In this document: one piece after another, positions 8,964 to 23,135 of the stretch | Layout: each line of letters opens with the position of its first letter | Position numbering within the stretch: the first letter of the stretch is position 1 | From: Parus major | Lineage: Eukaryota; Chordata; Aves; Passeriformes; Paridae | DNA length: 64,000 bases | Direction: 5' to 3' | Assembly (NCBI RefSeq): GCF_001522545.3 | Contig: NC_031770.1 | Location: 20,482,105 to 20,546,104 of the forward strand | Program-made: the position numbers and the translations under genes | Notes under the pieces: generated by a model | The model's input: the letters and a program-made list of their open reading frames with translations, nothing else | Told to the model about the DNA's origin: nothing | Databases searched by the model: none

Positions 8964-11413
8964 TATTAATGAGTTCTACCTCACTAGCAAATTATTGTAT
9001 CTACTATAAGCATCTGTCCTACAGTGTGATAAATTATTTATTCACCAGAAAAGCCATTGTTTCTCACCTCATCAATTACTAGAAAAAATGTTTACATGTA
9101 CTCATCTATTTTCATACAGCTCAGTTGTCAGTCTTAATTATGTTCTAATTCTTCCCATTGCTAGTAAGCCTTATCTATTTATCCACTTGCAGCAAGAGGG
9201 AAGTTGTTTTAGAACCTGTAAAGCATTCACTGTTGTAATGAATATTGTGAATGTGTATTTTTTTCTTTACTGGCTTGCAAATCTCCCAGTGGGTTTCTTC
9301 CCTGCCTGTGTCGTGTTATTGGACCTAATGGGATTTATTTTTCACATGTTCTGCCACTGTTTTTCCATATTTGTTTCCACAAATCTATTATGCTTGGACA
9401 GCTTCAGAAGCAATGATTATAACTAACTTTCAGTGCCATTCTCATCAATGACAAATGTGAATTGCCATATGTCACCATTATTATGGTTTATTTATGCACA
9501 GAAAAAACTTACAACTACTTTGAATCACTGATCTCCTTGACGGACAGCTAGTAGTGCTCTGGGATGATTACAAAATGCTTTTCTGTAATCACCAAAATGT
9601 TCTACAAAATTGCTGGTTTGTAATTTGTTTTCCGTTTTTGCCATTGTGGTCTCTTCAAAACAGGAGGCTGACAATGGGAATATCTAGATTTCATATCTGT
9701 CTGTCCATATCTGTCAATAATACCAACCATGCAACTCATTTTCATGGTGCTACTGGATAACTTACGAGATGGAAACCTAATCTCTCTATTGTCTTTGCAG
9801 ACTGGAAAAGAGAAGGGAATATTTTGAAAGAATGCATACTTATACTGCATATCTCAGGCCTGAAGAGAATGGCCAAAGTTTGTGCTGACTCTAAAGGGAG
9901 TTTTCCTTGAGTCAGTAAGCTTACTTTTAAACCATGTCTTGATGAGCTGAGGACTTTTTGTATTTGTAAAGTACTATATCCACATTTTAAGGAACTCTGG
10001 AATTAGTGACACAGACATATGACACAACAATCTGTAAATAAAATCAAATACAGACAGAGAACACTGGAAATCACCTAAAATAGCATTAGTGATTTTTTAT
10101 TTTTTTTTTTTTTAGTAATTCACAAATAGGATTTGGAAGAAACAGAACAAAACAGACAAAGAGAAAACAAGAGAAAATAGCCTGGCAATACTAAGTAAGT
10201 ATTATGCAGGACTAATGAAACAACTTGCTAGCAGAAATAAAGAATACAAATGAGGCGATGAAAAAGGAGAACATTAAGTATCATCTATGTTTTAAAACCA
10301 CCAGATTCTACTCTACCTGTCTTTAGCCATAGAAATGTAATGAAATCTATGAATTATTTTCAAATATGCACAAGAGACAGTTTTCTGGCAAATTCTTGTG
10401 TTCAGCTACATAGAGATATGTTTGGAAAAGATGTTATGGATTTTTTTTAAGAAAGATAGCATTTGGTAGTCTTTTTTTTTTTTTTTTAATTCAGTAACTT
10501 GTTCTAGTGCTTGTTCTTTCTGTGGTGACAAAGATGCTACTAACATCATGCAGGCAGAAAACTGAGTGAGCAGAGCCCAGTTTTCACAAGGTATTTGACA
10601 TAAATAACATAAATTCCTGCCATTCAGATGCATCATGCATTGGCATTGCTCAGCACTTCCATCCTTGAAGGTACTTCCTTCTATTTTCTTTAAAGGATGA
10701 TCTTGAAATTCAGGGCTTGGTGATTTAATCTTTGGCTGGCAGTTATGGACTGTGTTGGCAGGAGAACAGGCTACAGGGTCATATTCATCTTTTCAGCTTT
10801 AAAGTGGCTTCTAATCTCTGTTCTTCTGCTAGAAGAAAGGTCTTTCTGTTGTGTCCTGCCTCTGATGTTAAGCATGCAAGGAAACTCAGGCATGAGCTTG
10901 CAGTTTTATGTTTTATTTTCTGCTGGTAGAGGGAACATTAAAAGCTGGATTCCAGCTCCAAGGAAAATATAGGTAGAAAATACAGGGCAAGATTGGCCCA
11001 TATTTTCCTCTTTGCACAGCAAATATAAATATACCCCAGATGTAATACCCCAGGCACAAATAGAACCAGATGCACTTAGGGCTGTGACTGGTGAGAAAGT
11101 TATTTCGTATGATCCCTTCACATAAAACAGCTAAAATTAATATTATGAAATTTCCATTACATTTTAGCAGCCTGGACATAAAAGCTGTTCTATTTCTAAA
11201 ATTCTCAGCAGATTAGTATTCTTGTAATCATTTGCCCAAAAAGATTAATTGCCCCATCGCATAAAAGGGAGAGTAAAATTGTAAAAAATCATTATGTTAA
11301 TGTAAAAGGTACTCTTCAATAAAAATAATTATTTTTCTTAATCATTTATGTTGACAACAAATACAGCATAAGTGACCCCTATAACAATTTATGTGAACTT
11401 TCTGTGATTTTGA

Positions 11414-11444
11414 GTGTGTGTGTGTGTGCACGCGTGTGTGTACG
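11414..11444. repeat. short GT microsatellite
   Basis: GT dinucleotide tract interrupted by CACGC and TACG, about 30 bases. Confidence 0.85.
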
Positions 11445-14400
11445 TGTTAAAAAGGGGACTATACCAAATTAATGCATATTATTGCCAGGAAAAAGTTAGT
11501 AGAAAAGCCATAAGGACACCAGTTCTTGAAATTATTGCTTTCTTAGATTTTTCATGTTCTTTCTCAGAACAACTTCAGATATTAAGGGGATTGCAGTTCA
11601 AAAAATTTACCTAAGGCTTTATCCAGTAAGAGTATCTCAATGAAAGAAATACAGCAAAAGCAGTAAGTAAAGAAGCCTCAGGCTGAATATTTGCACCAGA
11701 TTCTTAGGGACTTATTGGCAATTCCTTTCTTTTAGAGGGAAGATCTGATGATCTTACTAACTCATAAAAATTGCCCAGAATATTTTGGAAAGTCAGCTCT
11801 GATCACAAGATTATAACTAGTAAAGTAGATTTGTGGGGAAAAAAAATCCATCCCTTATTCCTAACTTACAGGGTCACAGGGAGTGGGTCCTTCATCCTGC
11901 TAGCAAATCCACAGAAATACATGTAATCCAGATGTGATGGATTTTGGATACCCTGGATATATCTACTGTACCTCACAGCAGAACCCCATACAAGGAGCTG
12001 TGAGGGAATTCAGAGCAAGCTGCTGCATGCAAAGCATTGGGCTACATAACACAAAAGTATTGCCAGCTTCCAGAGGCAGGGCAGGTATGGTCTTCCCAGC
12101 ACCACATTCAGACTGGGAACCCTGACCCCTCATCATGGCAAACTGCCTTAATTATGGTACTTTCATGCCATGTAAGTGTTGCTTTCAGTTCTGGAGCTAC
12201 CTTTTTGTCAGTGACTTGGGGGGGTTTTATAGCAATTTGCAGGTGAAAGACATAACATTGGACATGGACAGAGGTATCTAAAAGCAAAATAGTTATCCCC
12301 AAAAAAAGCAATTTACTTTAATTTCTGGTGTTCTTGAACAAGCTTTCTGCTCCTGGACACAAACACACTTCCCACCATGCTGCTCAACATTATGCCCAAT
12401 TCTTATGCCCAATTGATCCAGAAAATAGCCCTTCATTTGGCTTGTTTGGAAGGCTAGCAGAACAAACTGTATGCAAACAGTAGATATGGTTACTGCTTTC
12501 TTTGAAAACATAACAGAAAAGCCTCCAGATTTTACATAATAGTGCAATGATTGCAAGACTCTCTCAGGATAAGCAAAAAGGACTCTAATTGCTTCTTCTG
12601 CATAAAAGCATTTGAAGTCACATCTTTAACCTTCCTGGAGATAGTTTGTCACTCCAGTGTTCAAGTAAGCCCGGTTCAAGCAAGCCACACTTAGAGATCA
12701 CTGATCCTAGCACTTTACAGAACTCCAGGCCACTGCCCTGTGATTTTATCTGATCTTTAAGAAATATTACTGAGCTATATTTGTTGTTCTCACTTGCATA
12801 TTTCTGCACAAGAGGTTTTACACTTGAGTTTTATAAATAGCAATACACTCACATGGGTGCTTAGTAACTTTCACCTCCCTCGCCATCAGCTGAAAGAATT
12901 TTACTGAAAACAGGTAAATGACCAGTTTACCCCCAAAGCAAGTTCTGAGCTTGTCAGGATGTTTTGCCTTCCTATTGCATAAAGTGTTTCTTCAGAGTCA
13001 ATTAGCTGCTGACTTCCAGCTGAGCTCCAGTGTCACAGAAGGGCACTCCAAAGGCATCTTTATAGAGCAGAGACTAACCTGTATCAGGCAGGATGCAAGA
13101 GAACTGGATGCCAGCACCAGAGGGCTGTGGTAAGTATTTTGGAAATTATTTTGGCTCAAGTCCCTACTAGCTACATGGGAAAGACAAAACACTTTGAAGC
13201 TTAGCTAGAATAAGATGTACCTACAATATGTTCATTATTTCATTTCTCATACCTCTCTCCAGAAATACTCACTGATAATTTTTTCAATAATAACATTTTA
13301 GCACAATTAAATTAGTTATATTTTTGACTGAAAAATAGGTAGAGCAAAGAGAGATTTCAGGATGGCTGACAAACCTGAAGCAGCTGTGTCCTTGGTATGT
13401 GGCAAATCCTTCAGTGTATGTCAGTCTATTTGTACACTCCTGAGCACTCTAAATATCTCCTCTAGCTTGTAAGATTCAGTTTGCTAACCAGAAAAAAACA
13501 GATTCCAGGTAGGAGGTTAGCCTTGCACTATTAATGTTAATCTCAACCTTCCCAGCAGGCATCAGGAACAAGGAGATAGCATAAAACTTGGGGGACCACC
13601 CTAGGTTTACAACAGTCCCATAATCCAGCAGGTGTTAAAGAACTTTAACATAATTCCAGTTCTTCCTATAGGATTAAGGATTCATGAGTTATGGAACAGA
13701 CAGAGGGAGAAGGAGAGAAAATATTCCTAGCCTAGTGATTATGCATTTCCTTGGCAGAAGAATTCATAAGTTCCTGCCCCAAGGACTGTTTATGTATTTT
13801 AACCAATGACAGATTCAATAAAAAATCCAAGTACAGAAACAAATTACATCTGATCATTTCTACAGGTACTTATCACTGGTAGTCATGATCAGTCTTAGTC
13901 AGCAAACACTAGGTTGACATCATCTGCTTTCACGTTCTTTACTAAGTTTACTTGTTTTGCATGCAAGAAGGCAAACCATCAAGGATGCCGCAACATGCAG
14001 AAAATTCCTGCTAACTCAGTTCAAACAGAGTAATTAACAGAATTAATCAATTTCAATTGAATGAGATCAAAGAAATCTCCTATCAGTTGACTGTTTAGAA
14101 TAACTCAAGGAAGATTAATTTCTATCCTAGTGTTCTCTTGATCCCAATAGGTTGTTGATGACAGGAGAGTAGAAAGCAAGCTTTTTATCATCAATCACTT
14201 TCGTTATTACTTGACTACCTGCTGTGTACAAGGATCCACACATTCCTCTATTTTTAGACAAGAAAGCAACCTGTCAATAAGTGCTGAACCACTTGCCATT
14301 CAAAATGACCACTTAGGGAAGAACATAAGCATAGTGGCTGCTGTGTAGAATACTTAACAGGAAGCTATATATGGAAAAACAGAACTTCAAGTGTCCCAGC

Positions 14401-15879
14401 CAGCCTCATTTCTCTCAAACATTGAAGCTGTATGTAACAATCTCTGAAGTCTTAACTGGAATGCATCCTCAATATACCACTTGAACATACAAGACATCTG
14501 TTTTATCTGCATATTTATCTACATATAACTGCACTTACACCCTAGCTGTAAGTTCTAGTTATTACTTATACAGAATGTATAATACCAGGCTGGAGGCTGG
14601 AGAGTCACCAGCTTGTGAAAGGAATTACATGGTCTAGTTGCCTTCAATAAGGGAGGACAAGGGTAACTGACCCTGTCTTTCTTCCAGTCCAGACTCACAG
14701 TTACTGTGTATTGATGCAGCACATCTTATTTACATCATTAAAATAAAATCAGCCATCATTTTCTCTCTCTTATGGTCATTATCTCTTGTGATTTCAACTC
14801 AGCTCCTCTGGGCTTTGGGCTTAGTCAACACAGCGATTTAAGAGTCACCATGCTCTGCACTGATGCATTTAGTTTTAGTTAAACACAGCAGATACAGAAA
14901 GAAGAGTCTGAGTTCCCTGTGTGAGGAAAGTGAGTCACCCATGAGAGGAACTCACAGGACTTCCAGGAACTTCTAGCAGCTAGGCACTGAGCAACACCAA
15001 GGTAAAGGAAGTGCACTAAACCCTGTAAAGCTCTGGGATTTAAATCTCTCAAGGGAGGAAGTGTCCACACTTCAGATTCCAGGTGTTATTTTGGTAGGCT
15101 TTTTTTAAATGCTTAACAAGGACAGAGTAAAAAATGGAAAGAGATGGAGGAAAAAGGGAGAGAACAAAGTCAGCACTCAGTGCAAGTCAGTGGCTGAAAC
15201 ATCCACTCAGGAGGCAGGAGGGGACATCTACACTCACATCTGCTACCTCCCTGTGAACGTTCTAACCAGCAAGCCATTGGGTGGAGTATTTTTAAGCCCC
15301 AAATATTTAGCAAGCTTCTTATGACTTCAGCTGTGAAGCATTTTCTATTGACACCCAAGTCCTAACAGGCCAAAACTGAACACTTCTATTCCATTTTAAT
15401 GTGTACCTTACTTAGGCAAATTCCCATCGACTTCAAAGGAAGCTTGGAAACCTGGAGCAGTTGGTTCTCACATTCTGTGTGTCAGTGTCTGTGCTTACAC
15501 TCCCCTGCATGCCTTGGCACGCCCCAGGGTCCTCCTGCACGGAGCCTGCAGGCCAACGCCCGGCTACAGCGTGCCATGGCTCATCTTCCAGCTGGGCCTG
15601 GGTTTCCCTTGCCATGGGAACTGGGTCTGCAGAATTCAGGGACAAAGGATTGGTGCCCACCTGGGTCTTGCCCCAGTACAGCAGTGACAGCCTGCACCTG
15701 CTTCTGAGCACCAGGAAATGGGCAGCACTCGCACATACCATGGCACAGGAGTAGCCTGCCAGCTTAAGAAGCTGCCATGGGTGTTCAGCAAAGCACAGCT
15801 CTCTGAAAAACACTCACTGCAGGAAAGCTCAAAAGGCAAACACTAACGCAAACTGTGCCTGGAAAAAGTGTATGCATCT

Positions 15880-15920
15880 TCGGTTTGCATAAAGCAGAAC
15901 TAAGATAGAAACCACTTACC
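15880..15920 (-). other. interval flanking candidate upstream KCNK2 splice donor
   Basis: The interval covers the donor and adjacent intron side; the putative exon would extend to higher coordinates. On the minus strand the sequence ATG ACA G (15926-15920) is followed by GTAAGTGG. Splicing to the acceptor at 2195 would give Met-Thr-Val-Ala-Ala-Pro-Asp in frame with TREK-1, and an in-frame TGA lies upstream at 15965-15963. No promoter signal is seen nearby and a 9-base match to the donor consensus can occur by chance in 64 kb, so this is only a candidate. Confidence 0.15.
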
Positions 15921-18539
15921 TGTCATATTTAAAATCAGTGCACGAACCAAGCCAAAACACAGTCACATATTAATTTAGAATGCCAATTATTCAAAATGAG
16001 TTATTCATTTATTCAATTTTCTCTCTAGTACAGACTACCAACTTTGGGTAGGTAAGATGTGTGCACTGGCCACATTACAATAGCATATATATGCTAAGCA
16101 TGAAGAAGTGCTCTCTGTTTCAGTAATTCTTAGAGGTGAAAACTTACTGTTATGTCCATTTTTATTATTTTAAAGGGGTCTAGATAACAGTGACTTGAAA
16201 ACACTATATAAGGAGTTTCCTTTGACAGGTTGGGGTTTCTCTCTTTGTGTGGTAAATGTGCACTGAGAGAATTGGGCCATTGTTTTCCTCTGTAACAGAC
16301 ACTTGTTTCTAAATTCTCTAAAACATATAAAGGATATCATGATCATGGATAGAAAGTTTCTTTCATCATGAACATCTCTAAATGCTTGCAATTTCAATTC
16401 TACATTTTTCTCAGTGCTCTTTTACGACCATAATGACAATTTTAATTTTCTTTTTTGTGTGAGTGTATGTGAAATTTCCCTCCTAATTTTTCCTTTGCTG
16501 CCTATATCTTAACTTAGTTTGGAGTTTTCTAATCTGTTTTTCTTTCTATCTCCAGATAGTTCTGGCCTTCTGGCTTATACATTCTCCCTAGGAAAAGAGG
16601 TACCACACATATTTCCAGCTTCTGTCTTCCTCAATAATAAGTAAAATTCTGTTTTCAAGGCCTTGAAATTACATTTAGTTTGTATACAGCTGTTACTGAA
16701 CTGACTTTGTCACTATACAACCTGGGCTTTTTCTCAGTATCTAAATTGATTTAAGGTTTCATATTGATCTGGGTGTCAATATCCAGTTTATAAGCAACAA
16801 TACTACTCATGTTCAAGGGCACATTTCAGTCATCTCAAATAGGGCTCAATCTGAACAATCTCCAAGGAAAAAGCTTCTTTGCTGTGCAGAATACTAAATT
16901 TCCTTTTAGGTACGGCTTACCATAGATAGCTTTGTTTCTTGCAAAATAGTAACCCAATCAAAGGCCAGGCATTGCTTTGTTCCCATTTATTCTGACAAGC
17001 TGAAACTTTTGCATTACTTCTTATAAATTTGCTCCAAATGAGAAGTAAATTGTTGAAGGGGTTTTTAACTATTTTATCAACCCTTTTTGGTTTTTTTTAC
17101 TATGACTTTTTTTGTCAGCCCAATCTTTGGCAGCATCACCTTTTTTTCTTTCTAAAACTTGCATTCTCATCCAAAAGTGTTCTTCAGACTGGCACACTAA
17201 CACAGCTGCTTCTAATTGCAAGTCAGAATTTCATTCCATATTTCTCTCTCAGTTTTGATCTCTCTACTTCAATCTGATCCCAAAATTAGGATCCCATAAA
17301 CAGCAAAATTCAGGCTCGGGGGTTTTTTTATGATATTAAATAAATTTCTCTTTGGGGTATTTCACTTGCAACTAATCCTCTCAGAATTTCATTCTTTCAA
17401 AGAGTGTGGCTCTCTTGACATTTTTTTTTAGCACAACCTGGTAATTAGACTGCTCTTCTTTAATTGTAGGTTATTAAATTACATCCACTGCCTCTGGCCT
17501 GAGGTTGATGGAAAAAGAAAAGTAGCTAGCTTTTGCCCACCTCACTCTTTAGAAACTTTTCTTTTTGAAGGGATAAACATTTCTTTAATCCCTCTGTCTG
17601 ATGAATTTCATGAGAAGCCCAGATGCAATAGCTGTAGTTCTTACCTGCAATTCCAGCTCCTTCATCCCTCACATTTTCTTTTGCTTTTCTGACACCAAAT
17701 GCACAGTTTTTTTCTGCTTTTTCTTCTTCTTCAAACACCATAGAGTGCTCTTAGTGGTAATTACTGCAACCCTGATGACTTTCTAATGGTTAGCAGGTAA
17801 ACTAACAAATATTTAGCAGGGATATTTAACACTGAAGGTTGGAAGAAATGGAAGCTGATACTTCACTTCTTCCTCTTGGTGAAGATCTGTTCTGGTTCAA
17901 AGCAACACAAGAAATGTTGCACTTCTGACTTAGACTATTCAGGGTCCAGTTGAGCTTAAATCTTTGCTTCAACCTGAGTCTAAGATAATCTTTGTGGCCA
18001 CAGATGACAGGAAAGAAATTTCTATGAGCAGTATGTCTCCAGTAAGCGGATGGGGAGACTTAGTCCATTTTGAATGGAAGGCAAAGTGGACAACTCTTTG
18101 AGCAGAAAGCCACCAAAAATCACACATTTGTAGTACTTCTAGCAAGCAAGAAGCAAGTACTTCTAGAACAGCAAGATCCTTTCAGATGGCCTACAAATAG
18201 CACTGTCCACGTGGGCCACTGTGTCCTGGTTCCTGATCCTAGTGTTACAACTGTATAAACACAAAGATATGTCACATAACAAGCTCAGCCCTTATAGTTT
18301 GATTTAAACAAATTTATTAGAGATTCTGTTAAATCCACTCTTTTGCTCATACTGGTTATTTTTATTAGTACCAACAGTATATAGGAAGTGAGGTTTGGCC
18401 AACAAGTGCCAACAGGGTGCTGTATGCCAACCCTGGTGAAGTGTCAGTGGGAAAAGTGCACTTAGTTCGACTCATTGGTGATCCACAAAAATTAATCTAA
18501 AGACGAACAGTAAAGATTTCTGGATGAATCGTGTCAAAA

Positions 18540-18800
18540 GAAACTGGAAGAGCTCAGCTCCCTTAGTCTGGCAAGATGAATGCTGAGAAGACTCTGATTG
18601 CTGTGTGTAGATCAAAGAGTCTTTTTTGAGCTAAGGAACCATGCTGGCAACAAAATCGTAATTTATTCTGTGAATAATTTTTGGCTGGAAATCACAAAAA
18701 GCAAGAGAAGAGCCAACTTTTGGAGCAATCTCTCAATAAGGAAGACTAGAATAAAAACTTATCATTATAAAAGAGAGGGTGGCCAATTTATAGAAAAAAT
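18540..18800 (+). mobile_element. possible ancient, degraded CR1/L3-like LINE fragment
   Basis: The stretch resembles, in order, the part of CR1 preceding the 3' end: an aaactggaagagctcagct block, GAGAAGACTCTGATTGCTGT like the usual 'gagacctattgct' segment, and AAAAACTTATC followed by GAGGGTGGCCAA, like the typical 'aaaaacttct...gagggtggtcaa'. The match is weak and has many gaps, so the copy would be much older than the three clear ones. Confidence 0.35.
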
Positions 18801-21800
18801 TTTTATCTGACATGCTGCCTGCAAAAACAGGAGTTTGGTCTCAGAGGCTCAGGGGAAAAATGGTCAACTTTCTTGAACCCATAAATCATATTCTCTAGTC
18901 ATCACAGAGCCACGTCAAATTAAGAGAGCTGTGGGGAGAGTAGAGGGGTTCATCAGGCCCCGCATCTTTTAGTGTTCCCCGGTGGGTTTGGGCTGGATGC
19001 CCCCTGTTCCCCCACATCCTCCAAACTAATGCAGCCCAGTGCCACAGGGGCACTGTAACCTCAGCAAGGGAGTTCATCTGGCATGCAGCTCAAAAAAAAA
19101 AGACAACCAAGTCCTTCATCCTAAACCCTGCCAGCCACACATGGAGATGTAACATTCTTCCAACCCACAGCTCTCAGGTACCAGACTGTCTCTTCTCCAG
19201 ACTGAGAAGAAAAATCATCTGGAAGAATATCTTTTGGAATAAGATTTTTTTATAAGTACTTGTTCTCTGATCTCCTGCATTTTTAGCAACAGTAGCAGTA
19301 AGAACTACAGAGAAGACTGAATTTTTTTTCACTAAATTATTATCATCAGGGTTAAATGCTGTACTGATAATTTAAGAAGATTTGAGATTTAAGATGCAAT
19401 AACAGTGTCCTGAACTGCATGTTCTACCAAAGCCGAAGCACTCACAGCAAGTAAGTGTCAAAGCCAAGGGTATGTGCCATTTATTAATAGAAGACGAAGC
19501 TATTGCTGAGTTAAGAAGTAGCCTCAAGTTACTAGTATAATTAAAAACTGTGATTAAATATTAAGATGAATGAAATAATTTAAATTGTGAGCTGTCAAAG
19601 TGCCAAGTAAATAATTTAAAGACAGATTTAAAAAGCAGTGGGAACACCCTTTTCCTACTTTTGCTACTTCTTCATATTACTAAACCTTTTTTACCCTTCT
19701 TAATCTTATCCTCACATTCTTCTCTGATATTTGCATATGTTAGCAAGGTTACTTTCTCCTACAATATATTTCTGTTTATAGTAAGTTCTTGTAAACTGCA
19801 GAAGAGGCTGTGCTTGTTCCTATGTGAAAAAGAAAGAAAATACCATTGGGAATAGGAGGACAACCCTTTCTGGGGCAGCCACAGGGAGTAAAATAGATGT
19901 TTGTGGATAGATCAAGGAAAATGAATCAGGAAAGCGGGTTTGCGCTGACTGTGAATTGTTTGGTTATCTAAATATTTTCTTTTCTATCTCCATTTTCTCT
20001 GCTGTTAAGAGTTATTTTTCTCACTTTGAATAAGTAATACCCTTTTCTTCTTTCATCAAAGGGCACCAGAGGCCAATGCTGAGGAAGAGGAAATAAAAAG
20101 GAAGGCAATTGCTGCTGGCACTAAAGAAGGAAGTGTGTGCACTGAATGCACAGGTAGTCAGGTGGTCAGAAGATGGATTACTGCAGGTCAGGGCCCTCAC
20201 CTGGAATATTGAACAGTCAAGAGCAGTTTTTCTCTGCTTGATCCAGCACCTTAGCTAGCCTGGCAGTATCAAGTTGTTGCTCTATTATCTCTGTGGTGGA
20301 GCTGAAATGCAGGTTCTCATGGGAAGCTTCAGTTAGCCCAGTGCTTTTCTGTGAGCAAAGATTTTTTTCTTGAAGAACTGACTTCTGTCATCAAAGATAT
20401 TTTAATACACCTCAAAAAAAATTTCTCACCATCTCCAACTCATGGTAGCAAAGAATAGAAAGAGAGCCTAGTTCCCACTAAGCCAGATGTGCATTCCTGA
20501 TGCCTTGCTCTGTCTGCCACCAGCCTGGATGAGGGCATTGGTCTTTCATGGGTGTCATACATACCTAGGTGCTCTCTCTGCAGAGATACAAATAGACCCC
20601 CCATAGCTAAAGTATGGGGTATAACTACATCCATGCAGGAAAACTGTGCTTGGCTAAAGCACTCTGAAAGGTTAAATAATATCAGTAAAATTCCCATCCT
20701 ATCATTATTGCCACAGATTAAAGGAAAAGAATTTCTGATGCCCATTTTAAATTAGCTTAAAAGTGCACAGTGTCCAATGGATCAGTAAATATATTTCTGA
20801 GAAGCCAAAAGAGAGGTTTCCAGACAAAAGCCTGTCTAGCTGTAATATTTTGAAAGAATGTTTGAGAGTTAAGTAAAGAAAATTGTAGACTTTCCCCCAT
20901 TCTTAACCTGTGTGAGGAAGGTTAAGCACTCTGCTGAAGAACTGGTGATTTTTTACCTAGACATGTGTCATAGAGGCTGCTTGACACTACACTCTCCAGT
21001 CACACAGCTGGAGGCATCCACAGTTCTGCCATCACTGTCCCTCCACAGTTCTGCCTGTACTTTTGAATGCACTTGAGTTTTTGTGGAGAAGCTGTTGTCC
21101 ACCCACACCTAAACCCAGGATTTCTGGAGAGCTTTTCCTAGGAATCCCAGACACTTTAGCAAAGCTTATTGACAAGAATGTTTCCTGGATATAGAAGCAT
21201 TTTTCTTTCCTTTCATTATATCTCTATTGAGAGACATTTTACATCCACCTGTTTTAAATATGACCTTTTAAGCCACCCTACTCCATGCCTTTGCACTTGA
21301 GAAGATGATGTTCTCATCCTTGCACAAGGATTCAGTTTCCTATGGAAGCAGTAGCATCTGTAATGTATAGAAAACTTCTATACAAGACTTCACTCCTCAT
21401 CTGCGTGCCTTCTTTTTACCACACAATGGCAGCCTCGGTGAGCTTTTCATGGGGCTGCCCCTTCTGCTGGATACTTATCTCAGTTGAATAGAAACCTGAA
21501 TTAGATTCTTGAATACAAGTATCCCAGCCTCCTTACAGTCTGCATAAAGGCAAGATTAATGGAATGAAGCATATAAAAGACCAAAGATGTGCATTTTTCA
21601 AGGTTGGTAACATATGGTTTCTTCTCACTAAGGATTTTACTTATGCTAAAACAGTTTTTTCTTCTTATTCATATAAATAATAGAATTTTCAGACACAATT
21701 TTTTTAAATATTGTGTATTGTTGATTAATACCAGAAATATACTGATTGCTACAAATTACTTGTTCATTAAATTAATATTTTATTACCTTTGGTAAAAAGA

Positions 21801-22585
21801 CAGAGGTTATATATCCCCTTCTTTTGGATTTTTTAATATCAGGCTGTATTTATTCAGCAGGAGAACCAATGCTCTTGCAGCAGTTGTAAGATTCCCAGAA
21901 CACTTGATCTACAGGCAAATGGCATCACAGTTCATGTGCAGGGCCCAAGCAATGAAATAGAAAAACTGTCTTGTTAAACATCTGTAGTGAAATACTACTT
22001 TCACTGAGCTTCAGCACTGATCTTAACTGAGTTTTACAATTAATTTTACTTTTTTTATCATACACTTTGGTAAAGACAATAATTCTGCTCCACCTTGAAG
22101 TGGATAAGTACTGTCACTTTCTCCCTTGGTTTTGTGGCCTTTATTTCACAGGCTGAGAGTGGTCCTTTCTCAGTAACTCACAGAACCACTGTAAAGTCAC
22201 AGCTGTCCCTTCAGGTAGCAATTGCCACAGGCTCCAAAAGGGCTTAGCTAAAGGCAGCACACACAAAGAACAAGGGAAGCAGTAGCATGTGGCATCTCCT
22301 GAGTGCCTTGCCCTTGCTTGCTGATGGTATGAAGATGCCTGTTGTGGCAAAAGTATGAGAATGCTTACAATTTTTCATCACATTATTTCTAAATATGCAT
22401 CTTTCCACTTCAGTCCCAGGCCAGATTATATATGCAACTGTGGGTTTTTTATACTCTTCTTGACTGAAAGTTTTCAAAATTCCTTAAAATTATTACAACA
22501 TTTGAAAGTAGTCAATTTCTTATCTGAAACATCAAAGCATCCTACAAAAGGTCTCAAGAAAAGTTTAGTAGTAGTAGATATTTCA
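18801..22585. other. non-coding DNA, no gene supported
   Basis: AT-rich sequence. Open frames are short and unremarkable. A modestly GC-richer patch lies at 18930-19080. Nothing else is recognised. Confidence 0.65.
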
Positions 22586-23135
22586 TGGAATCATAGAATG
22601 GTTTGGGTTGGAAGGGACCTTAAAGACCATGTAGTTGCAACCTCTCTGCCATGGGCAGGGGCACTTTCCACCAGACCAGAGTGCTCAAGAGCTCCATCCA
22701 GCCTGGCCTTGAACACTTACAGGGATGGGGCATCCACAACTGCACTGGGGAACTTGTTCCAGTGCCTCACCACCCTCAGAGTAAAGAATTTCTTCCTATT
22801 GTCTAATCTAAACCTGCTCTCTCAGTTTGAAGCCATTCTCCCTTCTCCTGTCTCTACATGCCATTGTAAATTGACTCTGTCCATCTTTCTTGTAGGTTTT
22901 CTTAGGTGCAGGTTGCAGTTTGGTCACTCCAAAGCCTTTTCCAGGCTGAACAAATCAAATTCCCTCAGCCTTTCCTTGCAGGAGAGGTGCCCCATCCCTC
23001 TTATTAACTTGGTGGCCTCCTCTGGACTTGCTCCTACAGGTCCATGTCTTTCCTGTGCTGGGGACCCCAGAGCTGGGTGCAGCACTCCAGGTGTGGTCTC
23101 AGCTGAGAGTAGTAGAGGGTCAGAATCACCTCCCT
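22586..23135 (-). mobile_element. CR1 LINE 3' end, 5'-truncated
   Basis: The plus strand opens with GGAATCATAGAATGGTTTGG, the reverse complement of the CR1 3' terminus. It continues through the typical blocks: the 'ccatgggcaggggcactttccaccagacca' segment, 'catccagcctggccttgaacac', 'ttccagtgcctcaccac', and 'ccccagagctgggtgcagcactcc'. Similarity stops near 23135 just after the 'gagtagtagagggtcagaatcacctccc' block. It is better preserved than the 8181 copy. A long open frame on the opposite strand (22355-23224) merely reads through the antisense of this element. Confidence 0.95.

Larger units (their letters stand above)
8964..18539. other. non-coding DNA, no gene supported
   Basis: AT-rich sequence with scattered open frames up to 126 codons, none with recognisable domains. 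T runs occur near 10104 and at 10472-10487 (T16), and a short GT tract at 11414-11444. A GC-richer islet lies at about 15470-15760. A full CAG|GTAAGT donor match on the minus strand at 15920/15919 is discussed as a candidate upstream exon. Otherwise nothing is seen. Confidence 0.65.
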
